The position numbers and the translations under genes were made by a program. A stretch of 64,000 nt of DNA, taken from positions 186,364 to 250,363 of the forward strand of contig VWZL01000442.1 in NCBI GenBank assembly GCA_013396915.1, written 5' to 3'. This document shows positions 36,331 to 46,452 of this stretch, one piece after another (the first letter of the stretch is position 1; each line of letters opens with the position of its first letter). The stretch comes from Stercorarius parasiticus (lineage: Eukaryota; Chordata; Aves; Charadriiformes; Stercorariidae). The notes under the pieces were generated by a model. That model did no database searches and had not been told where the DNA came from. It saw only the letters and a program-made list of their open reading frames with translations.

Positions 36331-38551
36331 GGGTATGACATGAGGTGGAAGGGGGAGGGAAATTATAAGGTGTGATGCAGTAGTGCTGGAGGACAAGTCA
36401 GCTAGAAAAAAAGTGTTCAGTCATTCATACTGTCTATGTTGAGAAGTTCCCTGATCGAAATTCCTTCAAATCATGCATGGGGTTTGTCTTGGAGGAAGCT
36501 AGTGAAGAGCCCTCAGATAGAGTCAGGATATGATACAGTCTTTCAGTGCAGACAATCAAAAATTCAGCCCTAGAATTCACTCCATGGACTTGTCTGTTTT
36601 AGCAGTATAGATATGCATATTCTAGATACAGTTTTATAGTTGTACTTGCTAACAGTCAAATTGATAAGGCTGGAATGATATGACTGTCTCTCTCACCACC
36701 TCTCTGTTTTCAAGAGAGTGGTTGCTACTGAATACTCCTAATGGCAAACCTGGTAGCCATTCTTAGCACATGCTGGCAGCGTCAAATCCACGTGGTATAA
36801 AAAGAATGCACAGTGTGGGAATACCCAAGAGGCTTAGACATATGATAGCAACTGAGTGGTTCATCACTGTCAAGCATGGTATTTTTCTGAGTATGCCCAG
36901 CAGGAGAATTGTAAGTGCCTCAGGAAGCATGAGATGTCCATGAACTTCAGGAGCCTCAAGTGTTTGGGCATGGGAAGGGTACCAAACAGGCTGTAATGCA
37001 AGATATAGATCCTAACTTGTGCACTAAATCCCTAAAACAATTTGGGACTGGTAATGAATTGAAAGATGGTAGCAGAACCAATATCAGACATAAAGGAATG
37101 CAAGTCTTGTTACACAAATCTCATGTTATGCATTGAAGTGGAAAGTTTGGATGAAGGCAATCATATTGGTGAAATACTCTTATACTTCTATAAACTATTT
37201 GGCTTATCCTTATATCTTCTGTTGGAGGTAGTACTACAAAGCACTTTAACTACAAAGCACTTTAACTGATGGATCACATCTAATTTAGTATTTCAGTGAA
37301 ATTCCACTTAGAAATGTATTATTTGTATTTTATGTGTTTCTCAGTGATCTGGAAGAAAATAGGGGAATGTGTCTGCTAAAAATGGTGGAATTGTAACCAC
37401 GAGACATCAGTTTCTGAGGTAGCTTAAGGTATTTAATTAGATGGGCTTACTTCAACAAGAGTTGAGAAGACCTAAATATAATGCCATACTTGTAAACATA
37501 AGTAGTTACCTGCTTTCATGTTATGAAAAATAAGCATGAGTTCCAAGCAGATTGAATCAATAGAGGAATATGAAGTCAGAGCCGTAGAATTGTACTACCT
37601 GAGTAAGATTATCACCAGTATCTACTCTGTAACCAAGATGCCAAATATTACAGGGAAACATGTGAAAATGAGAGAATAAAGGAGCCCAACTGCTTTTTTT
37701 GCACCCAATAATTTCACAATCATAGCTAGTTTGATCATGGCCCCTAGAGATGTACTGGGAAAAAGTTTCTGATGGTAGATGACTGTAGAGAAAAGGCTCT
37801 GTGACACTGACAGGTTGGAAATGGAAGTAAGATACTATATAATTAGCCATAAAGTGTAGATTTTTGGCAGATGGGACAATTAACCACTCAAACAACTGCC
37901 CTAGAACATACCATAATTTTTTTTTAAAAGACTGTTTCATGAGCTACAGCTTAAAACAATGATGGCCTTCATACAGAAATTGCTAGACAAGGTGCTGCAG
38001 TATGCAATAGGCAATTAAGCTGACTAGATGATACTAAAGGTGCATTTTGATTGTAAAAGCTGTGAAAGTGTCTCTTGTAGTCCTTTACTTGAATCCAGTG
38101 GTCAGTTTTTATGTAATTTGTCTCAGTCAATGAAAGTGAAATATTCAAAAGAAAAAAAATAAATGGCTACAAGCAGCTGAGGTACTCATACAGCATGCTC
38201 TCTTTACTCTCTAGTGTCTCTCCCAATTAGTAGCTATGTGCCCCAAAATTGACAGTTTATGTCCTGTTCATGAGTCGAGAAAGCAAGCTAAAAGAAATAA
38301 ACCCTATATTCTTTGAACTATTAATTGAGCTCAATGCATGTATCTTTTTTACGTTTCACTATAATAGCTTGTTTGCAATGTGTTATAAATAAGCCATGAA
38401 TACATTTTCTTTTGCAAAAGACACCATGCAGGAATTCAGACCAAACTGAATTACAGGGATAAGATTTTTCCTAAAATAGACTATTTTTTGAGCTATATTG
38501 GGGGAAAAAAAAAAGAAAAGGAATGTTAGAGTTTCACATGGTTCAGAGAGG
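36331..38551. other. Unique AT-rich sequence with a 16-base tandem pair
   Basis: No gene is seen. CTACAAAGCACTTTAA is repeated exactly twice at 37,234-37,265. The minus-strand frame at 37,557-37,940 (127 codons) has no recognisable domain and I take it to be chance. Confidence 0.5.
37234..37265. repeat. Exact 16-base tandem duplication
   Basis: Two identical copies of CTACAAAGCACTTTAA lie head to tail. The identity suggests a recent slippage event. Confidence 0.8.
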
Positions 38552-38800
38552 TTATAGAGTAGTTTAGGTTGGGAGGAAATGACAGATATTGTGTGCTCCA
38601 GCACCAAGTGTGGTCAGTTTAGATCAACTTTCTGAGGACCACGTTTAGTTGAGTTCTGAATATAACATCTCTGGACAACCTTCCACAGTGTTTGAACACC
38701 ATCATTACGAAGTTTTTTCTTAATATCTCATCAGAATTTTACATGTTGGAGTAGTTGGCTTCTCCACAATCTCCTTGTTCTCTCTTTTAGACCAGGGGTT
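38552..38800 (-). mobile_element. Old, diverged CR1 fragment, minus strand
   Basis: The stretch GTTTAGGTTGGGAGGAAATG near the left edge resembles the CR1 3' end seen at 16.7 kb. Further right, CCACAGTGTTTGAACACCAT and TTTTTTCTTAATATCTCATC follow the same order as the CR1 segment that reads CCAGTGCTTGACCACCCT in better copies. Divergence is high and the right boundary is uncertain (about 38,770-38,870). No open ORF2 frame remains. Confidence 0.65.
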
Positions 38801-40770
38801 GATCCAAGGATAGTTACTGTTGCTCCATCTCTCTGTGATCCCATTATCACAAGCCTACAATCATTTGCACCTCTTGCCAATCTGAGGGGTTAGAAGTGGT
38901 CAACATTCTCATGGCTCACAACTTTTGAAACAGCACACGCTTCATTTCCCCCCAGTATTCTTTCATAAAGTCTCTCACTTGTATTTACACCAATGTTGAT
39001 TCAAAGCTATTGAAGCTGACAGTTTCTTCCACTTGGATCATGTTAAAATGGAGTTGGTCTCATGAATAGAAATGTTATTCCATGTGTTCAGTATCAAGTT
39101 TTATTCAGAGTTTGTACTCAGGCATGAAAACTTCTGGCATGTAGCTAAATATTTTCTCTATGAGCAGATATGTGATTTTATAGGTTTGTAGATGTTTGGG
39201 GCACATTCATTCCTTTAAGCTGTGCTTATCTGTATGGATACGGATATAAAATACAAGCTATTTTCTGAGGTTCAAACAGGAGTTCTCTCTATATAATATA
39301 ACAAATGATTCTCAGCATTCTGACCAATTTCATGGCTTTACATACATGGAGGCCAAGTTTATGGTTCTTCCTGAAACGAAAATCGATGGCGGGTATGTTT
39401 GGCAGCATGACAGCTTTCTTCAGGAGAAAAGCTGCAATACCTTTTTTCTTGAGTATAAATCCAAACCTAGAGCTCCTCATGTATCACTTCTCTGATGGAT
39501 TCATACCACTTAATGATTGCTTCATTCTCCACATTCTTCAGTCAGCCACCACAGTCTGGATGTGATCCTGGAAGCCTTGTTAGTAAGGAGAAAAGATCAT
39601 AACATGAGATTTCCAGAAACTAAACATGTTATTGCTGCAACTTGCCTTCTCACTCTGTTCTGTCAATCTATGTGAAACAGGTGACTAAACGTCATTTTCT
39701 AGTGCAGTAATGGTAAGACAAATACATAGCAACAGCTTTAGTGCTACAAACTTACAGTAATATAAGTGAAACACTGTTCGACTTGTTTTCTGATAGTACA
39801 ACAAAGTTTTCTACCTCAGGGTGCCTGGTGTCTTCTAGTAACCCTGGCGAAATCTGGATGACCTTTTTTTGTCATTCTCTTTTTGCCTTAATGGAGACTA
39901 AATCTCCAAGGAATTCTCAGATATATGCAGAGCTAAGTTTTACAAGTTTTACTGCAGACTAAATGCAAGGATACAGATAGAGCAGGCCTTGAAAATTAAC
40001 TTGAGGGATTCCTCATTAGAATAGTGGTCAGAAACACTAATCATCTATGCTTCTGTCTTGTCCACAAGCTCTGAGTTCAAAGGAGACTATTGGCCTCCAG
40101 GGGTTACTCAGCCATTACATTGGATTCGTAGTAGGTGAAGAGTTACTTTTTCTCCTCAGTCTAATAATACTGCTAACACAAATGCTAATGCAAATTCATT
40201 AAATCCTTCAAGGATAGAGCGAAAATGCCCTATTTGCCTAAAGTAGTTGTATTCTGGTATCTTTTACAAAACTGATGTTAAAGAATTGGATCTGAAGTCA
40301 AATAATGCAGCCATGCAGAATTTACCATACTCTGATCTATTTTTGTAGATATATACTTCATAATATGAGGGAAAGAGAATATTTGAAATTACATTATTGG
40401 AACCTTTTCCAAAGGGCTGATACCTAAGCAACTGCATTTCTGTCATCCTGGAATAAGACTTGCATTGTTTGTGAATTCTTTGACTATGATCTGATATTAT
40501 GCAAATTTGATAGAGTGAAAGAAATATGGAAGAAAAACCACAGGCATATTGAAAGAAAATAGATTTTCTTCTCTTACACGCAGCTCCATATTATAAAATA
40601 TTAATCTTCTCGGTATTTTTTTAACATGAATTCTTTTTATGTTTTATTAATATTATTGTTATTTTGTTTCCTCTATTATTCTCATAACAAAAGAAATTTG
40701 TAAGTTAGTCCACTGATCGTTCTGAGTGTCCGTTATCCCATTTTACTACAATTCTCAATCCTCTCTGCAG
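38801..40770. other. Unique sequence, no gene seen
   Basis: No repeat or coding frame is recognised. The longest frames (86 codons plus, 63 codons minus) overlap each other at 39,289-39,565 and have no visible domain. Confidence 0.55.
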
Positions 40771-40838
40771 GCATCTTCAGGGCATGTCACGCTTCTTGCG
40801 TCTTCTGCTGTGAGAATGCAGTAAAAGTGAACAAAAGA
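40771..40838 (+). other. Candidate exon 1 of a splice-site cluster
   Basis: A strong acceptor (TTCTCAATCCTCTCTGCAG) precedes 68 bases that end in a strong donor, AAAGA/GTAAGT. One frame is open through the segment (IFRACHASCVFCCENA is its first part, with four cysteines), the other two have stops. The cysteines look suggestive, but this frame does not continue into the next candidate segments, so a coding role is doubtful. A non-coding exon or chance are the alternatives. Confidence 0.25.
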
Positions 40839-41313
40839 GTAAGTTGTGTTTGTTATGTATTACTGAGTTTGTACTATTTTTTAGACAAAAATAAATTAAA
40901 AAATAAATTTACACTTGTATATTATAAAAATTACAAGATATTAGTTTTCAAGGTCTGATTGTTAATAACCTACTAAACACTTGTAAAGATATCTAGTAGT
41001 CTTGCTAGGAACTTAATAGTCATGATATCTTCCTCTTTGTTGTTAACAAAATCAGTTTTACAGTTAAAAAAATACATTTGTTCCAGTTATTTGCACACTC
41101 AAGGGCAAAAGCCAGCTTGAAATTATATTTTGGTATTTTATCTACCTATGTGAATTGCACACACTGTAACTTAAAGGTTAATGAACCACGTTAGAAACCA
41201 ATGCTCCATAAAATCTTTAATATATTGTACATACAACCATACTGTTTCTCCTAATATATTTATTTTTTGTTCTCTCAAGTGAGGTATTTCTGCATTAAGC
41301 AGAAGCTAAATTA

Positions 41314-41352
41314 TGTGTGTATACACACACTTGAAAATAAGCATTTTCAAGT
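41314..41352. repeat. Adjacent palindrome and hairpin
   Basis: A perfect 16-base palindrome (TGTGTGTATACACACA, 41,314-41,329) shares its last base with a perfect 10-bp inverted repeat (ACTTGAAAAT and ATTTTCAAGT around AAGC, 41,329-41,352). Together they could form two side-by-side hairpins on either strand. Confidence 0.65.
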
Positions 41353-41487
41353 AAAGGAATTAAATAGAAGCAATGTAGCTAGATGTTAAAAACACGCAGA
41401 TGTGAATTCAGAAGCAACGAAAAAGGAATGTGTTGATACATGACACAGAAAGACTTTTTTATTTGTATTCTTGTTTTCTGTCTTAAG

Positions 41488-41601
41488 AATCAAATATCCA
41501 ACAACGAGCTATGTTGAGCAGTATGTCCCAAAACAATGATTTATCGCTGAATGCCAAGAAGGGATGGGATAAAACTGCACTACAAATAGCTGATGACAGC
41601 T
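41488..41601 (+). other. Candidate exon 2 of a splice-site cluster
   Basis: An acceptor with a long T-rich tract (TTGTTTTCTGTCTTAAG) and a donor GCT/GTAAGT bound 114 bases. One frame is open across the segment and beyond the donor; it does not match in phase with the segments on either side. No domain is recognised. Confidence 0.25.
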
Positions 41602-42991
41602 GTAAGTGGTTTACCTGTAGGTTTATCAAATCCCATCAAATGCATGTTTCTCTGTGTCTGCTTCAAAACTTACTTGGCCTTCAGGGCTGAGAGAATTGCA
41701 TCAATGGGAATATTAGGACTTTGAAAAAAAGCAGTTCCAGCATACTAAAGCAGACTTAATAAATCTTATTCCAGGGAAAGAAGGAGCCTTACTTTTAGTT
41801 ACAATAAAATCCTGCCAAAAATTTTGGAGAAAACCTGTTTTAATAGAAAACCATCCTGACCCTGAGAAGTTTTGAAAGATCACAGACTTTTTAGTTATGT
41901 CAATTAAGCAAATACAATTTCAAGGAATTTGAGGAAAAAGTTCCTGTTATAATTGAAATGACAAAAAAAATGAGAACAAGTATGGGAAATTTGTAAGCCA
42001 GGATATTCATATCCTTACACAATCAAGATTTAAGAGACTTCTTAGAGAGCTACCAAAGTAGATAGCTAATAACAATATAATAGCACAAAAATTACTATAT
42101 ATAAAGGAAGAAGAAAGAAATATAATGAACTACTTCACAGCAGATGTCTAGAAAAAAAAAAAATGTACACTTTGAGTAGAAAGGTATTACACATCTTAGC
42201 AAAAAACAATTGCTTTTAAAACTGTTGAGCCAACACAGAGGAAGAAAAACGTAAAATGACTTTAAGAATCCAGAAAATGACCATCCATATCTTGAGAAAA
42301 ATTCACAATGAAATACTGCTTAAATAGGGGGGAAGTATTGTAAATAACACTGAAATAGGAAATTCTGAGATACCTACAAGAGGGCTGGGAGATTTATAGA
42401 GCTTTGTTAGCTTCACTTACAAATTTACGGTTTCAAAACCTCATTTGCACCTGCAAGACTGACAAGCACACAGGTTAATCTTGGTATTCATATTTGTGTG
42501 ATGACTGCTTACTTAGCCTAAGCATGAGTCACTGCAGCTTGGGCTAAAGAACAAAGCTCTCAAATTGACAGCAGTCCTAATATCCGGTAGAGGAGGTGGG
42601 AAATTAAAACACACTGATAGATGAGTTACATCTGTGCATAAAAGAAGGACAGATATTTGTAGGTATCAAGTGCGTAATCACACAAATAAGTGCCCATTTT
42701 GGTGTCCCATTATTTTTTCTATTATTGTAGTACTTTCTACGCAAACACAAGACTTTCAACTGCAATTTAGGCAGCAAGATTTTAAGAATTTTTTTTAATG
42801 GTTTTATTTTTTCTTCATTTTATTTTCCTAAAGGAAACATGGCATAATGTGGCCAGGTAACCACAACTATTTTGAAAGAAAGGAGGAGACTTTCATTACA
42901 GCAAATGTTTATGAGTGAACTATTTCAGTAGTTTTAAAATTGCAAAGACTTTACCTGTTATATAAATTTCTACTATACTTTTGTTGTATAG
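41602..42991. other. Unique A-rich sequence between candidate exons
   Basis: No gene is seen. A T-poor, A-rich stretch lies at about 42,010-42,310 with an A12 run at 42,152-42,163. Confidence 0.55.
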
Positions 42992-43079
42992 CTGTAGAAC
43001 TGAACCATCGAATGGGGGAGAAATGATCAATCTAAAAAGGACTATGCGGCTTATGGAAAAGTTTGTTTCATCATGTCAG
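42992..43079 (+). other. Candidate exon 3 of a splice-site cluster
   Basis: A moderate acceptor (TACTTTTGTTGTATAG) and a strong donor (CAG/GTAAGA) bound 88 bases. One frame is open (29 codons, one leading base). Its phase does not match segments 1 or 2 in their open frames. The strong donor is the best evidence; the exon call is tentative. Confidence 0.25.
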
Positions 43080-43906
43080 GTAAGAAAATAAAGAGAACTC
43101 TTTGCCAAAAAAACAAAATGGATTTAATTTGCTTTCATCTGTGAGTAAAGAGGGTGAGCTATTTGAAAATGAATCAGGTATTTTGCTTTGTTTTGTTGTG
43201 TTTTTTTCATCTTTCAAACACTCCTATTTCATTCCAGCTGAGTTCTAAGTGGCTTTTTGCTGGTTAGTTTAGAGGCAAAAGAAACATGTGATCTAGATGT
43301 ATTTAAGAAAATGAATATCCAGACAATTAAGCTTTTTCAGATTGTTATTCAGCTGAACACTAGGGTAGTTGCTCTGCTGTTGTGTTTTTTTCTGCCGCCA
43401 TCAGTAATGCTGTTGAAAGCACTGAAGGGTGAGGAAAAGAAAAATAATCTTGAATAATGGTTCAGCTTTGAAGAGTAATTTAATCATACTTGATAATACT
43501 GTGCAGACAAATACTATTTGATAGGAACTCATTGACCACAGAGGAAAATAATACGACAAAAATACTTATATTAGATAGCTATGTCTGTACAGCCCATTCT
43601 TCTTGTAAGCCAGTAGCACTTCTGAAAGCAACAAGATTACTTTTGTGTTTGAATTTAGGTATCTTTGAGACCTTTGGTGGCTAGAAAACTGGAGGAGTCT
43701 ATATGTACGTGTATGTAAATATGTGCATATTCTATATATGCATAATGATAAATAAGACTTATCCTTCATCTTCATAAACTAAATAGCATGCATGAAAAAC
43801 TGGTTGACCCTAGTGAGGCCAGGTTATTTCCAAGAAAGAATGGAAAATCAATGTACCTGGAGTTAACCAAATCTATACAACTCTTTCTTTACTTTCTGGT
43901 TTTCAG
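43080..43906. other. Unique sequence between candidate exons
   Basis: No gene is seen. The short open frames at 43,257-43,457 and 43,490-43,684 have no recognisable domain. Confidence 0.55.
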
Positions 43907-44257
43907 AATGCCCAACTGGCTGTGAAAGATGTACTGCAGGTCAAAACCACTCACAAAAATGGAAGAGACTGCATTCCTGGTTTTGGTGTGTATTGGTTTT
44001 TTGATTTTTTTTTCTTGTTACGTTCACTTTAATCATGTTCACCAACCACCTCAGTCTTGCGCTGAGAGTGGAGTACATGGCAGAAGTTACATTGTATTCA
44101 CATGGCATGTGAATACAAAGTGCAGACAGTGCACAAGGGTTTTGTGGATATCTGTTCTTTGGGATGGTGACCATCTCTCCCAGCATTGTGCCATATGATT
44201 GCTATTGCCATTTAACTTGCTTACCACATGTCATTTCTATGTCTGCGGTATTTCCAG
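43907..44257 (+). other. Candidate exon 4 of a splice-site cluster
   Basis: A strong acceptor (TTACTTTCTGGTTTTCAG) opens the segment. Two donors are possible: CAG/GTCAAA at 43,940, which is weak, and CAG/GTAAGAG at 44,258, which is strong. Two frames are open at the start (one begins CPTGCERCTAGQ, another NAQLAVKDVLQ), but both hit stops before the strong donor. With the longer exon the RNA would be non-coding here. No domain is recognised. Confidence 0.25.
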
Positions 44258-46119
44258 GTAAGAGATGAAAAGGTGTTTGTAGACAGATTTGAGAAAAGGT
44301 TTAGTTTGTTGGGTTTTTTTAATTTCCTGTAAATGTAGTCATGTAGGAGACCTTTCTGGGTTGGAGGGGATGACACATTGGGACTACTGCTACCAATTTA
44401 TACTTTATTGTATGTAAATTATCTGTGAGGATCTGTCCAAATATAAATAAGTTCATCAGCACTCCTAGCTAGAAAGAGGTGGTGGCTGAAATGGAAGTTA
44501 AGTGTTAGTGATCATGTGATTTCCTTTCTTCACTGAATTTTCTGCTAGCCTTTGAAAAATCTAGGCATGTGTTAAGATAAAGAAAAAAAATCACATTCAG
44601 ACAACTCTTTAAGATCCTTGTGTTAGAGAAATAATGTGTCGTGTATTATTGAATCTATTGGATTTTTCTCTCTTTTCTACATACATCGCAATCTTGAAGT
44701 GCAGTGGTATTACCTGAAGAGCAAAAGACTATTGATCGAAATAAATGACTTTAACTAATTTAGTTCTTTGTCAGCACTGAAAATCATCAATGCAACTCCA
44801 AAATACCTCCACTATCTTGAAAATCCAGAAGTCACTGAACAGTTTTCCTGCCTCTCCTTATATTGACATTAAATACAACTCTCAGTTTTACATTAAAGAA
44901 GCTCTGCACAAATCCTCACTCTTATCCTTGCTTGAAGGTAGTATTTACTTCTGACTAAGCTAAACTCTTTGTGCCATATTGGTGATGCTCAGTTTCCTTA
45001 GGATTTCATATTAAAATACTAATTTTTCAATAGAATAAAACAGAATATAAAAAAAAAAATTGAAAGAGGAAGATTTTTGGAAAACCATCTCTAGTGAGAC
45101 ACACAAGTAAATTGGTAGATCTGATATTAATTCTTCTGCATGGAAGTTGTTAAAACTCCAAGTGGTATGTCAGTTGATGTTTTTCTGTTCAACACAAACT
45201 ACCTTGAGCATGAATGAAAAGTAATGTGTCAGAAGTACTTTTAAGTGTCTGATTTTTAGTAAACAATGTTGCACATTACAATCAACCGTTATACAGAAGT
45301 ATAGTTAAAAGAAATTCCTGTTACCTTACAAATTGGATCATTCTCAGACTAAAGGAAGACAAAAAATGTTATTTTATTAGCATTTCCATTTCAGGGATTT
45401 TTTTAATTCAAATTTTTGTTGTCATCACTATATTCACTAGCATTATCCTTAATTCCTATTGAATGGTTGGGACAAAGCTTTAAACACGACACCAAGTGAG
45501 AGTCACAAATTTACAGCACCTGTCTGCCATTTTACTGCACTTTTGCTCTAGTTTTCATTAGTTTGCAATTAGTCATTAGCAAATAATAGTAGACACTCGA
45601 AATATATTATTTTTCTTCCTTTTTTTTTCATCATAGAATGAGTGCACACTTCAAGCCATGCTTACTTTCCAGCGTCAGACAGATGTGAAATGTTAAGAAC
45701 AGAAAATGTGCTGCAAATGTAGAACTACTTTGGAAGGGAGATTCAGAGAAAATGAAGAGAACTAATCACACTGGTCTCACTGTTTCTGTTGTTGCTGATT
45801 TTTACTCGTGTAAAATAAAAGATAAACGGATACAGCAAGAAAACAAGCTTAGAACAAATTTCTACTAGAAGTGAACTCCTTAATTGCATGTTAAAACAGC
45901 CTTTTGCAATCCTCCTGGTGGCAGCTGTTTTTCAAAATAAAACTCAGGATAACTATAGCCAAAAGAGCAGTCCTCGAATGGATGAGCCCAGCAAGATCAC
46001 AAAAGACCGTACGATTCAGCCTGATCTGAACCTTGTGATGGCACAAGTCTGAAATAAGACTTCTTTGAAAAGAAATGGGAAAGAACAGTCTGTTCTATTA
46101 AAGCAGCCAGTTACGTTTT
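44258..46119. other. Unique AT-rich sequence
   Basis: No gene, RNA or repeat family is recognised. A short A9 run is near 45,051-45,059. Confidence 0.55.
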
Positions 46120-46240
46120 TGTCACAATTGTGGTTTAACCCTAGCCAGCAGCTAAGCACCACACAGCTCTTCGCGCACGCTCCCCCTGCCGCCCCGCGCT
46201 GCCCCCTGGTGAGAAAACTCATCGGTTGAGAAAAGAAGAG

Positions 46241-46246
46241 TTTAAT
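46241..46246 (-). terminator. ATTAAA polyadenylation signal in LTR
   Basis: TTTAAT on the plus strand; it lies in the same place relative to the TATA box as in the 25-kb copy, with about 200 bases between them. Confidence 0.6.
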
Positions 46247-46251
46247 AATTG

Positions 46252-46340
46252 AAATAACAATAAGAACAACAATAATAACAATAAAATAATAATATTGTAA
46301 TGAAAAGGAAAATAACAACAACAAAAAATATAAATAAAAC
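46252..46340. repeat. AAC/AAT-rich microsatellite within the LTR
   Basis: Units such as AACAATAAG, AATAATAAC and AACAACAAC. Bird LTRs of this family commonly carry an expandable AT-rich tract at this point; here it is longer than in the 25-kb copy. Confidence 0.75.
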
Positions 46341-46443
46341 CCAAGAAATGAGAAGTGATGCAAGTGAAAAACAATTGCTCACCACCAACCGATACCCAAC
46401 CTGCTCCTGAGCAGCAGCCCACCCCCTGGCTAACTCCTGCCAG

Positions 46444-46452
46444 TTTATATGC
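46444..46452 (-). promoter_or_regulatory. TATA box of the LTR U3
   Basis: TTTATATGC reads GCATATAAA on the minus strand, with the same neighbours as in the 25-kb copy. Confidence 0.6.

Noticed and set aside
40771..40838. Cysteine-rich peptide in candidate exon 1 as a furin-like or EGF-like domain
   Set aside because: The frame stops or loses phase in each of the next candidate exons, and 22 codons are too few to assign a domain.
44345..44390. Short match to the CR1 3' end (GGGTTGGAGGGGATGACA)
   Set aside because: Only about 18 bases resemble CR1 and the flanks do not continue the match.
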